Assembly (NCBI RefSeq): GCF_016863515.1
Contig: NZ_BOPA01000011.1
Span: 146,233-210,232, forward strand
Direction: 5' to 3'
Length of the DNA stretch: 64,000 nt
DNA from: Micromonospora gifhornensis
GTDB lineage: Bacteria; Actinomycetota; Actinomycetes; Mycobacteriales; Micromonosporaceae
The number at the start of each line of letters is the position of its first letter. Positions within the stretch are counted from its first letter, which is position 1. Made by a program: the position numbers and the translations under genes. Shown piece after piece: positions 8,632 to 17,712 of this stretch. A model generated the notes under the pieces. The model was not told where the DNA came from. It did no database searches and saw only the letters and a list, made by a program, of their open reading frames with translations.

Positions 8632-8813
8632 GGAGAGAGGAGTGCGCCGGGCGGACCTGCCCGGAACACCTGTCGCTTCTGGTCGCCCCGCCCGGAGAAC
8701 TCCGGACACAACAAAGTGCGCCTGGGGCTAAGTTCAACCAGGCGCACACAGAGCTGGTAACCAAAACTCGCAACGCGAGGCACGTTACCAGCGCTCCGAG
8801 CCCGCAGCAAGTG

Positions 8814-11800
8814 TCACGACTGCGGAATCGAGGTGATCAACGCGGTGAGGCCGTCGAGGTCGAGCAGATCCGCCGGGCGTACCGTGACCCCCTCCCGCAC
8901 GTAGTGGAAGGCCGCGCCGACCCGGTCGACCGGGACCCCGGCCAACTCCGCCCAGGCCAGCCGGTAGACCGCCAGCTGCACCGCGGCCACCTCCGCGGAC
9001 GCGCCGCTCGGGCGGGCACCGGTCTTCCAGTCGACCACGTCGAAGCGGTCCCCCGGTCGGCGGAACACCGCATCCATCCGGCCCCGCACCACCACACCGC
9101 CGATCACCGTGGCGAACGGCACCTCCACCTCGATCGGCGTCCGGTCGGCCCACTCGCTGGCCAGGAAGCGCCGCTGAAGCTCGGCCAACGCCTCGTCCGG
9201 TGCGGCGTCCTCGTCGGCCGCCCCGGGCAACTCGTCGGTGTCGAGCAGCCGGTCCGCCCCGAAACGCTGCTCCAGCCAGGCGTGGAAGGCGGTGCCTCGG
9301 CGGGCGTACGGGTTGGGTTCGGCGGGCAACGGCCGGCGCAGCGTACGGGCCAGGGCCGCCGGGTCCCGGCGCAGACTGACAAGTTGCGTCACCGACAGTT
9401 GCTCGGGCAACGCCACGTCGATCGGGCCGGACAGTCGGCTCAGCTCCGCCCGCTCGGCCAGCAGCAGATCGGCCTCCCGCCGCCACCGGGCCACCTGCGG
9501 ATCCGAGGCGGCGGAGTCGTCCGGCCCGCCTTCCCCGGTGAGGAACCGGCGCACCAGCGCCGCCGCCTCGGTCAGCGCCGGCCGACGTACCCCCAGCGGA
9601 TCCGCCGGCCACTCGGCGCGCAACACCACCTCGGTGGTCGGGTTGACCGCGTCGGGCGTCGGCTCGGGCGTCCACTCGTCGACCAGGTGACCGGGCCCGC
9701 CGTCCAGGCAGGTGTCGTGTATCTCGCGCAACAGCGCCGACGGCCCACGTGGGCGTTTGGTGCCCTCCCCCCACCAGTGGCCCGAGCAGAGCAGCAGTCG
9801 ACGCGGGCGGGTCACCGCCACGTACGCCAGCCGCCGTTCCTCCCGCTCGTCGTGGGCCCGCCAGGCGTCGGTGAACTCCGCCATCGTGCGGGCCACCGCG
9901 CGTTGATCGGCGGCCTCGGCCAGGGCCAGCTCGGGTAGCCCGTCGGCGTCACCGCGCAACGGGAACGGCAGGACGCCCAGGCCACCGAGCCAGTGATCGG
10001 AATTGCGTACCGGCCCCGGCCACACTCCCCTGCTCAGCCCGGCCACCGCCACGACGTCCCATTCCAGCCCTTTCGCGGCGTGCGCGGTGAGGATCTGCAC
10101 CGCGCCCTCGACCACCTCCACCTCACCGGGGGCGAGCCCACGCTCCTCGTCCTCGGCGGCGGCGAGATAGGCCAGGAACCCGGCGAGGGTGGCCCCCGGC
10201 GTCTCCCCGCTGAACCGGGCGGCCACGTCACCGAGGGCGTCCAGGTGGGCGCGGGCCAGCCCGGCGTCACCGGCGCCCTCCCCGCCGGCCCGTACCGCCA
10301 CCTCCACGTCCAGGCCGGTGGTCCGCTCGATGTCCGCGATCAGCTCCGGCAGGGACTGGTCCAGCCGGTAACGGAGCAACCCCAGTTCCTGGGCGTACGC
10401 GCGCAGCCGCGCATACCCCTCGGCCGAGTACGCCTGCGCCGGGCCGAGGTCGGCCAGCGCCTCCACCAGGGTCGCCTCGTCCAGGCGATCCGTGACGATC
10501 TCGGGATCGCCGTCGTCGGCGAGTTGACGGCGGGCGGCGGCGATGGCCTTGGCCCGGCGGTGCAGGGCGACCAGATCCCGTGGCCCGATCCGCCACCGGG
10601 CACCTGTCAACAGGCGCAGCAGGGCGGCGCCGTCGGTCGGGTCGGCCAGCACCCGCAACGTGCACACCACGTCGCGGACCTCGGGGGTGTCCAGCAGGCC
10701 GCCGAGCCCGACCACCTCGACCGGTAGGCCGCGCTCGCGCAGCGCGGCGGCGATCGCCGGGATCTGGCTGCGCAGCCGGACCAGCACCGCCGTGGTCGGG
10801 CGGGCGGCGACCGGGATCTGCTCGGGCAGCGCTGCGGGCATCCGGGCCGCACCCTGCCAGGCCGCCAGCAGGCTGTCGGCGATCCAATCGGCCTCGTCGG
10901 CGTACGTCGACAGCAGCGCACAGTGCACGGTGCCGGCGGCTGCCCCGCGCGGGCTGCGGTGTGCGATGGGCTCGTCGACGCTGAGCGCGGCGTGCAGTTC
11001 CGGCACCCGGGCACCGGCTGCGCGCAACGGGGTGGCAAGCGCGTTGGCCACCGCGAGGATCTCCGGACGGTTGCGCCAACTGGTGGTCAGCCCGAGCACC
11101 CGGGCGGGGCTGCCGTCGCTGCCGACGAACTCGGTCGGGAACCGGTCCAGGGTGCCGGCGCTGGCACCCCGCCAGCCGTAGATGGACTGGCAGGGGTCGC
11201 CCACGGCGGTCACCGGATGCCCGTCGCCGAACAGCGCCCGCAGCAGCACCACCTGGGCGTGGCTGGTGTCCTGGTACTCGTCGAGCAGCACCACGCGGTA
11301 GCGGTCCCGTTCGATCTCGCCGACGCCCGGATGGTCGCGGGCCACCCGGGCGGCGCGGGCCAACTGGTCGGCGAAGTCCATCGCCTCGAAGTCGTCCTTG
11401 CGCCGGGCGTAGGCGCGGACCAGCGGCAGCAGCTTCAGCCGGGTCTGCTGAAGGGCCAGCGCCTTACGTACGTCGGCGTAGATCCGGCCGGGGCGCGACT
11501 GCACGTCGGCGAAGAACCGGCCGGTCCACGCGGCCAGGTCGTCCGGCTCGACCAGGTGCTCGTCCAGCTCACCGGCGAGGGCCAGCACCGCGTCGGTGAC
11601 CGTGCTGGGCATCCGGTCCACCTCGGACATGTCGCCGTCGTAGTTGCGCACGATGAGATCCACCAACTGCCACCGGGACGCCTCGGTGAGCAGCCGGGTG
11701 GACGGCTCGTAGCCGGCCCGCAGGCCGTGCTCGGTGACGATCCGTCCGGCGTACGAGTGGTAGGTGGCCACCGTCGGCTCCCCGGCCAACGGGTCGTCGA

Positions 11801-12182
11801 GCGAATCACGCCCGCGCCGACCGAGGCGGCGGATCAACTGGTCGAGCCGGGTACGCACCCGGTGCCCCAGCTCACCGGCGGCCTTGCGGGTGAAGGTGAG
11901 GCCGAGCACCTGCTCCGGCCGCACGTACGAGTTGGCCACCAGCCACACCACCCGGGCGGCCATCGTCTCGGTCTTGCCCGATCCTGCGCCCGCCACCACC
12001 AGCAGCGGTTCGACGGGCGCGGCGATGATCGCCGCCTGCTCTTGGGTCGGTGCCGGCAGGCGGAGCAGCTTCGCCAACTCGACAGGGGTGTAGCGCGGAC
12101 CGGAGTCGGCCGCCCGGGGCGCCGGGGCACCGGAGCTGAACAGCGCGGGCTGGGTCATGCTGCCTGCTTCGCCGGCTGGCAC
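8814..12182 (-). CDS. adnB: UvrD/RecB-type helicase-nuclease, AdnB-like
   Basis: Predicted 1122-residue ATP-dependent helicase-nuclease. Walker A is VAGAGSGKTE, motif Ia is LTFTRKAA, and motif II is the canonical LLDEYQDT. A second helicase block contains the TAHAAKGLEWD motif. The C-terminus is a RecB-type nuclease with GRMDAVF, DWKTG and a following Q..Y. This order matches AdnB, the main motor subunit of the mycobacterial AdnAB end-resection machine. The GTG at 12182 is chosen since GAGGAG lies 6 bases upstream; an ATG at 12158 is an alternative. It starts 3 bases after the end of the adnA-like gene, so the two are an operon. Role: processing double-strand breaks for recombination. Confidence 0.9.
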   Translation of the reverse strand: MPAGEAGSMTQPALFSSGAPAPRAADSGPRYTPVELAKLLRLPAPTQEQAAIIAAPVEPLLVVAGAGSGKTETMAARVVWLVANSYVRPEQVLGLTFTRKAAGELGHRVRTRLDQLIRRLGRRGRDSLDDPLAGEPTVATYHSYAGRIVTEHGLRAGYEPSTRLLTEASRWQLVDLIVRNYDGDMSEVDRMPSTVTDAVLALAGELDEHLVEPDDLAAWTGRFFADVQSRPGRIYADVRKALALQQTRLKLLPLVRAYARRKDDFEAMDFADQLARAARVARDHPGVGEIERDRYRVVLLDEYQDTSHAQVVLLRALFGDGHPVTAVGDPCQSIYGWRGASAGTLDRFPTEFVGSDGSPARVLGLTTSWRNRPEILAVANALATPLRAAGARVPELHAALSVDEPIAHRSPRGAAAGTVHCALLSTYADEADWIADSLLAAWQGAARMPAALPEQIPVAARPTTAVLVRLRSQIPAIAAALRERGLPVEVVGLGGLLDTPEVRDVVCTLRVLADPTDGAALLRLLTGARWRIGPRDLVALHRRAKAIAAARRQLADDGDPEIVTDRLDEATLVEALADLGPAQAYSAEGYARLRAYAQELGLLRYRLDQSLPELIADIERTTGLDVEVAVRAGGEGAGDAGLARAHLDALGDVAARFSGETPGATLAGFLAYLAAAEDEERGLAPGEVEVVEGAVQILTAHAAKGLEWDVVAVAGLSRGVWPGPVRNSDHWLGGLGVLPFPLRGDADGLPELALAEAADQRAVARTMAEFTDAWRAHDEREERRLAYVAVTRPRRLLLCSGHWWGEGTKRPRGPSALLREIHDTCLDGGPGHLVDEWTPEPTPDAVNPTTEVVLRAEWPADPLGVRRPALTEAAALVRRFLTGEGGPDDSAASDPQVARWRREADLLLAERAELSRLSGPIDVALPEQLSVTQLVSLRRDPAALARTLRRPLPAEPNPYARRGTAFHAWLEQRFGADRLLDTDELPGAADEDAAPDEALAELQRRFLASEWADRTPIEVEVPFATVIGGVVVRGRMDAVFRRPGDRFDVVDWKTGARPSGASAEVAAVQLAVYRLAWAELAGVPVDRVGAAFHYVREGVTVRPADLLDLDGLTALITSIPQS

Positions 12183-12184
12183 GC

Positions 12185-15100
12185 TCACTCCTCGCGCTCG
12201 GGACGACGCATGGTCGGCGGCTCGACCACCTGTCGCCCCTGCCCGGAGACCGGGCAGCTGGTACGCACCGGGCAGACCCGACACTTCGAGTTGGCGACCG
12301 CGGCGAAGGTGGACGCGGCCATCGTATCGGCGGTGCGGCGTACCAGGGCGGTGGCCCAGCCGGCCTCCGGGCCGTCGGTGGCCGGCGGCTGGGACTGCTC
12401 CCGAGCGTCGCGCGCACCGGTGCCGAGCTGCACCAGGGCCGCGCCGCCCGACTCGTCGCCGAACTCGGCGAAGGCCCCCGCCTCCACCGCCGCCTGGTAC
12501 GCGCCGAGCTGCGGATGCTCGACCACCTCGCGTTCGGTGACGGTGGTCGACTTGCCGGTCTTGAGGTCGATCACCACCAACCGGCCGTCCTCGTCCACCT
12601 CCAGGCGATCCACCCGACCGACCAGGTCGACGGGCCGGTGCGGGTCGTCGAGGCGGACCGCGAACTCGTGCTCGATGGCGAGCAGCCGACGCGGGTTGGC
12701 GGCCAACCAGCGCAGTAGCTTGTCGACCATCGCCTCGGCGCGGGCCCGCTCCGGCCCCACCATCCAGCGGGCCGCCAACTCGATCGCGTCGAACCGGGCG
12801 GCGACGTACTCCAGCAGGGCGCTGCGGTCGGCGCGGGCGTCCTCGGCGAGCATCGCCGCCGCGTGCACCAGGTTGCCGACCCCCTGTGCGGCGCTGGCAG
12901 GTGTGCTGCCGCCGTGCCGTTCCAGCAGCCAACGCAGGCTGCACCGCAGCGCGCTCTCCATGCCCGACGGGGTGACCCGGACCGGTTCCCCCTCCTCGAC
13001 CAGCGGCCGGTCGTCGGACAGCGGTCGCAGCCCCCACCAGTCGTCGGGATGCGCCCCGGACACCCCGGCGGCACCCAGCCGGGCCAGCTCGGCCGCCGCC
13101 GCCTGCCGCCGGGCCAGCGGCGCGGCCGGATCGACGAGCGCGGTACGCAACTCCGCCACCAGGGCGGGCAGGGTCAACGCTCGCGGTGGCCGGCTGACCG
13201 GCAAGGTACGCGGCCCGCCCGCCTCGCTGACCGACGCCGCACTGTCGGAGGTCTCACTGACCGACGCCGCACTGTCGGAGGTCTCACTGACCGACGCCGC
13301 ACTGTCGGAGGTCTCGCTGTCGGAGGTTCCGGTGCCCGCCGTCGCGTCGGTGGGGGTGTCGCCGGGGCCGAGTTCGTAGAGGAATCGGCTGGGTTGTTCG
13401 TCGTGGTCGTCGCCGCCGACCGAGGCCGAGGCGACCGCGCTGACCAGCAGGCGACGTCGGGCCCGGGTCACCGCGACATGGAACAGCCGTCGCTCCTCGT
13501 CCAGCAGGGCGGAGGTCTGCCCGACCATGGTGGCCACCGTTCCCGCGCCGTCCGCCCGGCCGGCCAGCACGTCCACCAGCCGTTCCGAGCCGAGCAGGCT
13601 GCCGCGCAGCCGCAGGTCGGGCCAGACGCCCTCCTGCACACCGGCGACGGCCACCAGGTCCCACTCCAGCCCCTTCGCGGCGTGCGCGGTGAGCAGCCGT
13701 ACCGCGTCGCCCCGGTCGGCGGTCGGCGCGAGGGTGTCGGCGGGCAACTCCTGCCCGAGCACATGGTCGAGGAAGACCTCGGTACGCGCACCGGGCAGCC
13801 GGTCGGTGAACCGGGCGGCGGCGTCGAAGAGGACCATCACCGCGTCCAGATCGCGGTCGGCCGCCTCCGCCCGACGACGCCGCGCCAGATCGCCTTCGCC
13901 GGACACCGACGGCCCTCGGGTCAACGCCGCCGACCAGAGTTCGGCGAGACCACTGGCCCGCCAGACCGCCCAGAGCACGTCCTCGGCGGTGGCGCCCGGC
14001 CGAGCGGCCGTCTCCCGGGCCACGGCCAGCAGCCCGGCCACCGTCTGCGCCGGCTCGGCCCAGCGCCGCTCGACACCGGCCAGCTCGGCCGGATCACGCA
14101 GCGCCTCGATGATCAACTCGCCGGAAGGGCGGCGATCGCCGGCTGCCAGCGCCAGAGCCCGCAGGCCCTGGCGCAGCCGCCGCTCCGCCAGCGGATCGGC
14201 ACCGCCCAACGGTGAGTGCAGCAGCGCGACCGCCGCCTCCTCGTCGAGCCGGTCCGGCTCCAGCGCACAACGCAGCAGGAGCAGCAGCGGCGCGACTGCC
14301 GGTTGCAGATGCAGCGGCAGGTCCTCGCCGTGCACCACGGTCGGCACACCGGCCGCGTGCAGGGCGCGGCGCAGCGTGGGCAGTTGCCGGCCGGTGGACC
14401 GCACCAGCACCGCCATCCGCGCCCACGGCAGCCCGCCGAGCAGGTGCGCCTCACGCAACGCGTGCGCCAACCAGGCCGCCTCGCTGGTGGCCGACCGGAA
14501 GGTATGGATCTCCATCGAGCCCGGTGGCGTGCCCGGCACGGGACGCAGCCGGCGGTGCGCCGCCGGACCACGCAGCCGCCGCGCCAGTCGGGCGGAGGCG
14601 GCCAGCAGCCGCTCCCCGCAGCGGTAGCTCGTGGTCAGCAGCACCTGGGCGGCCGGCGCACCGGACGCCGTCCGGAACCGGTGCGGAAACGTGGTCACGC
14701 CGGTCGGGTCGGCACCCCGGAAGGCGTACGTGGACGAGTCCGGATCGGCGAAGGCGACCAGGGTCAGACCGCCCCCGGCCACCGTCTCCAGCAGATCGCG
14801 CTGGGCGGGGTCGGTGTCGGCCAGCTCGTCGACGTAGACGTACGCCAGCCGACGCCGCTCGACGGCCAGCAGCTCCGGATCGTCACGCAGCATCCCGGTG
14901 GCCGCCCGGACCAGCTCCGCCGGGTCGTACGCGACCGATCCCCGGTTGGCGACGTCCCGCAGCGCCAGCACGGCCACGTACTCGCGCAGGAACCGGGCAG
15001 CCGCCGGCCAGTCGTCCCGACCCAGCTTCTCCCCGAGCCGCGCCAACTCGACCGGACCCACCCCCCGCTCGGCCGCCCGCATCAGCAGGTCACGCAGCTG

Positions 15101-15784
15101 TGCTGCGAAAGCGCGGGTACGCAACGCCGGACGCAGATCCTCCGGCCAACCGACCGGGTCGTCGCCGGGCTCCTCCCCGACCACGTCCAGCAACTCACGA
15201 ATGATCAGATCCTGCTCGGGCCCGGTGAGCAGGCGCGGCGACGGCTCACCCCGCTCGGCCGCCGCACGCCGCAACAACCCGAAGGCGTACGCCGGGAAGG
15301 TACGCACCAGCGGCTCGCGCAGCACCCGCTGCCCATCGGCGGCGATCCGCGCCTCGATACGGTGCCGCAGGTCGGCAGCACCCCGCCGGCTGAAGGTGAG
15401 GACCAGGATCCGCTCCGGATCGACCCCTTCGGCGACCCGACTGGCAACCGCCTCGACCAGGGTGCTGGTCTTCCCCGTGCCCGGTCCCCCCAGCACCAGC
15501 ATCGGCCCGTCGGTGTGCGCCACCACCTCGGCCTGCCCCGCATCCGCCACCCACCCCAGCCCACCCCGCAGCCCAACGCCCCGCGCCGAGCCGCTCTGCG
15601 GGCGAGAGGCCTGCGTCGGGCCGGGCTGCTCGGGAGAGCCTTCACCAGCGGGCGGCGAGGTGGGCGCTGGCGCAGTCGACGGCGGGTCGGCGACCGGAAG
15701 AGCCTGCGCCGGGGAGCGCCCGTCGGTCGGGCCGTCTCCCTCGGTCGGCCCCCCGGGCCGACGCACCAGCCGGTACGCCTGCAT
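12185..15784 (-). CDS. adnA: UvrD/RecB-type helicase-nuclease, AdnA-like
   Basis: Predicted 1199-residue partner of the downstream helicase-nuclease. Residues 1-70 are Pro/Gly-rich and probably disordered. Walker A is intact (LGGPGTGKTS), but motif II reads YVDELADTD instead of the DExQDT of active UvrD motors, agreeing with the weakened motor of AdnA. The C-terminal RecB-type nuclease shows GRVDRLEVDE, IDLKTG and HPQLGAYQ, plus CRVCPVRTSC at the end; with an earlier Cys (ALRCSLRW) this fits an iron-sulfur staple. The linker between the domains holds three 10-residue repeats (SETSDSAASV). A first gene of the adnAB pair; the complex is expected to resect DNA ends. Assignment by domain order, not by alignment. 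Confidence 0.88.
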   Translation of the reverse strand: MQAYRLVRRPGGPTEGDGPTDGRSPAQALPVADPPSTAPAPTSPPAGEGSPEQPGPTQASRPQSGSARGVGLRGGLGWVADAGQAEVVAHTDGPMLVLGGPGTGKTSTLVEAVASRVAEGVDPERILVLTFSRRGAADLRHRIEARIAADGQRVLREPLVRTFPAYAFGLLRRAAAERGEPSPRLLTGPEQDLIIRELLDVVGEEPGDDPVGWPEDLRPALRTRAFAAQLRDLLMRAAERGVGPVELARLGEKLGRDDWPAAARFLREYVAVLALRDVANRGSVAYDPAELVRAATGMLRDDPELLAVERRRLAYVYVDELADTDPAQRDLLETVAGGGLTLVAFADPDSSTYAFRGADPTGVTTFPHRFRTASGAPAAQVLLTTSYRCGERLLAASARLARRLRGPAAHRRLRPVPGTPPGSMEIHTFRSATSEAAWLAHALREAHLLGGLPWARMAVLVRSTGRQLPTLRRALHAAGVPTVVHGEDLPLHLQPAVAPLLLLLRCALEPDRLDEEAAVALLHSPLGGADPLAERRLRQGLRALALAAGDRRPSGELIIEALRDPAELAGVERRWAEPAQTVAGLLAVARETAARPGATAEDVLWAVWRASGLAELWSAALTRGPSVSGEGDLARRRRAEAADRDLDAVMVLFDAAARFTDRLPGARTEVFLDHVLGQELPADTLAPTADRGDAVRLLTAHAAKGLEWDLVAVAGVQEGVWPDLRLRGSLLGSERLVDVLAGRADGAGTVATMVGQTSALLDEERRLFHVAVTRARRRLLVSAVASASVGGDDHDEQPSRFLYELGPGDTPTDATAGTGTSDSETSDSAASVSETSDSAASVSETSDSAASVSEAGGPRTLPVSRPPRALTLPALVAELRTALVDPAAPLARRQAAAAELARLGAAGVSGAHPDDWWGLRPLSDDRPLVEEGEPVRVTPSGMESALRCSLRWLLERHGGSTPASAAQGVGNLVHAAAMLAEDARADRSALLEYVAARFDAIELAARWMVGPERARAEAMVDKLLRWLAANPRRLLAIEHEFAVRLDDPHRPVDLVGRVDRLEVDEDGRLVVIDLKTGKSTTVTEREVVEHPQLGAYQAAVEAGAFAEFGDESGGAALVQLGTGARDAREQSQPPATDGPEAGWATALVRRTADTMAASTFAAVANSKCRVCPVRTSCPVSGQGRQVVEPPTMRRPEREE
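13227..13316 (-). repeat. In-frame 30-bp tandem repeat, three copies, in adnA linker
   Basis: Three nearly identical 30-bp units (13227-13256, 13257-13286, 13287-13316), each encoding SETSDSAASV. The length keeps the frame. It lies between the helicase and nuclease parts and likely forms a flexible linker; copy number may vary among strains. Confidence 0.9.
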
Positions 15785-15965
15785 CCCGACATCCCATCAC
15801 GGGCCTGCGACACCCCCTGCCGCGCCACACCCCCGGAGTTCCGACGCACACCGCGACCTCGACGCGCCATCACACCTGCCCCACCCAGCGTGACCGTCCA
15901 TGATCACCCTCGACCCCTGCCTGACCCAACAGCAAGAAGGGCAGGAACGGGGCAGGAGGGGGAGG

Positions 15966-16511
15966 TCAGGTGAGGCGGGATTCGAGGAGGTCCAGGGCGG
16001 CGGGGAGGGTGTCGGCGAACTGCAGGAGGTTGAAGCCGCCGGGCTTGAGGAAGTTCTGCGCGGTCACGTTGCGCAGCCACTCCACCAGGGGCGAGTAGAA
16101 GCCGTCGGTGTCCACCAGCACCATCGGCTTGCGGTGCAGGGCCAGGGTGGCGGTGGTCCAGACCTCGAAGAGTTCGTCGAGGGTGCCCAACCCGCCGGGC
16201 AGCGTGAGGAAGGCGTCCGACTTCTCGATCATGACAACCTTCCGGCTGGCCATCGAGTCGGTGACCACCAGCTCGTCGGAGGCCAGGTCGGCGACCTCCA
16301 GGTCAACGAGCGCCTGCGGGATCACGCCGATCGTCCGGCCACCGGCCGACCGGGCCCCGTCGACAAGTGCGCCCATCATTCCGACGCAGCCGCCGCCGCT
16401 GACCAGGGTGTGTCCGCGCCGGGCGATCTCCGCGCCGGTGGCGGTGGCGAGGTCCAGCCAACGCTGGTCGAGGGTACGGGAGGAGGCACAGAATACGCAG
16501 ATCGCAGCCAC
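15966..16511 (-). CDS. LOG-family cytokinin riboside 5'-monophosphate phosphoribohydrolase-like protein
   Basis: Predicted 181-residue LOG (Lonely Guy) family protein. The GGGCVGMMGA loop near residue 40 and the LPGGLGTLDELFE signature near residue 105 are the nucleotide-binding and catalytic hallmarks. The family hydrolyses N6-modified AMP to free the base and ribose 5-phosphate, and many bacterial members act as general nucleoside monophosphate phosphoribohydrolases. Its length fits the short dimeric class. It follows, after 4 bases, a longer LOG paralogue, so the pair is co-transcribed. The physiological substrate in this organism is unknown. Confidence 0.88.
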   Translation of the reverse strand: MAAICVFCASSRTLDQRWLDLATATGAEIARRGHTLVSGGGCVGMMGALVDGARSAGGRTIGVIPQALVDLEVADLASDELVVTDSMASRKVVMIEKSDAFLTLPGGLGTLDELFEVWTTATLALHRKPMVLVDTDGFYSPLVEWLRNVTAQNFLKPGGFNLLQFADTLPAALDLLESRLT

Positions 16512-16515
16512 TCGG

Positions 16516-17352
16516 TCAGCGCTCTGACTCTTCTGCCGCCGCCTGCTGGTCCGCGGCGGTACGGGCCACGGCCTCCTCGCGTACCACCTCCTGCTCGGTG
16601 CTGAGCGCGGCCTCGGCCTCCACGATGTGCCGCACCGCCTCGGCGATGTCGTCGGTGACGCGGATCAGGTCGAGGTCGACCGGGCCGATCTTGCCCTCCA
16701 CCGCCATGGTGTCGCGCAGCCAGTCGAGCAGCCCCCGCCAGTAGTCGCTGCCCATCAGCACCACCGGGAACCGGGTGACCTTGCCGGTCTGCACCAACGT
16801 GAGTGCCTCGAACAACTCGTCCAGGGTGCCGAAGCCACCGGGCAGCACCACGAACGCCTGGGCGTACTTGACGAACATGGTCTTGCGGGCGAAGAAGTAG
16901 CGGAAGTCGATCGCGAGGTCGACCCACTCGTTGATGCCCTGCTCGAAGGGGAGTTCGATGCCGAGGCCCACCGAGCGTCCGCCGGCCTCGCTCGCGCCCC
17001 GGTTGGCCGCCTCCATCACGCCCGGGCCACCCCCGGTGATCACCGCGTAGCCGGCCCGGGCCAGGGCCGCGCCGACCGCCTCGGCGAGCTGGCACTCCGG
17101 GCTGTCCGGTTTGCTGCGGGCCGAGCCGAAGACGCTAACCGCCGGCGGCAGGTCGGCGAGGGTGTCGAAGCCCTCGACGAACTCGGAGAGGATGCGCAAC
17201 GCACGCCAGGAGTCCTTGGTCCGCCAGTCGGCTCGGGCCCGCGAATCCAGCAGCCCCTGGTCGGCGGTGCTGGTGGGAATAGCCTGCCGGCGCATCGTGA
17301 CGGCGCCTCGATGCCGCTCCCGTCCTGGTTCGCGGTGGTTGCTCTGCTCCAT
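16516..17352 (-). CDS. LOG-family protein (TIGR00730-type), longer form
   Basis: Predicted 278-residue LOG-family protein. The core is residues about 70-230, with GGGPGVMEAANRGA and VVLPGGFGTLDELFEALT as signatures. It also has an N-terminal arm of about 60 residues (polar, with the ADWRTKDSWRALRI motif) and a Glu/Ala-rich C-terminal tail of about 45 residues that probably forms a helix. Both distinguish it from the 181-residue paralogue downstream. It opens the two-gene unit. The ATG is 7 bases after TACGGT and lacks a Shine-Dalgarno sequence, which suggests a leaderless transcript. Family role as for the paralogue; why two different LOG proteins sit side by side is unclear. Confidence 0.88.
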   Translation of the reverse strand: MEQSNHREPGRERHRGAVTMRRQAIPTSTADQGLLDSRARADWRTKDSWRALRILSEFVEGFDTLADLPPAVSVFGSARSKPDSPECQLAEAVGAALARAGYAVITGGGPGVMEAANRGASEAGGRSVGLGIELPFEQGINEWVDLAIDFRYFFARKTMFVKYAQAFVVLPGGFGTLDELFEALTLVQTGKVTRFPVVLMGSDYWRGLLDWLRDTMAVEGKIGPVDLDLIRVTDDIAEAVRHIVEAEAALSTEQEVVREEAVARTAADQQAAAEESER

Positions 17353-17359
17353 GGGAGCA

Positions 17360-17365
17360 ACCGTA
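17360..17365 (-). promoter_or_regulatory. -10 box for leaderless LOG pair
   Basis: TACGGT on the minus strand, 7 bases before the ATG at 17352-17350. Confidence 0.45.
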
Positions 17366-17445
17366 GTGGAGCCGGGCCGCAGAACTCGGCAAACACTTTG
17401 TGATCTTGTGCAACCAAATCGCTTTCCCAGGCGTCGTACTATTCA

Positions 17446-17458
17446 CATACCGGGTATG
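17446..17458. promoter_or_regulatory. Palindrome CATACCGGGTATG, candidate operator
   Basis: Perfect 6+1+6 palindrome 34 bases before the GTG of the small gene at 17493. The same core (CATACCGRGTATG) recurs upstream of the subtilase at 23297-23311. Operator role is inferred. Confidence 0.45.
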
Positions 17459-17492
17459 CCCCGGCGCGCGGCTTCGGGGGAGGAGACAACGC

Positions 17493-17645
17493 GTGATCAA
17501 CAACAACGAACGGATCCGGATCCGGCGACAGATGCAGCGGCGCATCCGCGACGTGGTGGCCGAGCGTCGCCGGGAGCGGCTGCTCGAAACCGCTCCCGAG
17601 CCTGACGCCGAACCCGCCACCGACTCCCAACTCACCGCCGTCTGA
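17493..17645 (+). CDS. Small basic protein, 50 residues, hypothetical
   Basis: Predicted 50-residue protein. The first 30 residues are strongly basic and helix-forming (IRIRRQMQRRIRDVV, then AERRRERLLE), and the rest is acidic and Pro/Thr-rich. The GTG at 17493 has GAGGAG 7 bases upstream, which decides the start. A 13-bp palindrome sits 34 bases before it. The charge pattern suggests nucleic acid or membrane-surface binding, but I do not recognise a family. It is divergent from the LOG pair and convergent with dapE. Confidence 0.6.
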   Translation: MINNNERIRIRRQMQRRIRDVVAERRRERLLETAPEPDAEPATDSQLTAV

Positions 17646-17712
17646 CCGAAAGGCACAAGCCTTCCTGTCAGACGCCGGCAAACCGACGGTTCGGGCGTTC
17701 GACGAACCAGGT

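Noticed and set aside
8581..8813. Riboswitch upstream of the cold-shock gene
   Set aside because: Only one short hairpin is visible; no known aptamer pattern could be recognised.
13227..13316. Short regularly spaced repeats resembling a mini CRISPR array
   Set aside because: The 30-bp units are directly adjacent with no spacers, and they code in frame for SETSDSAASV within adnA.
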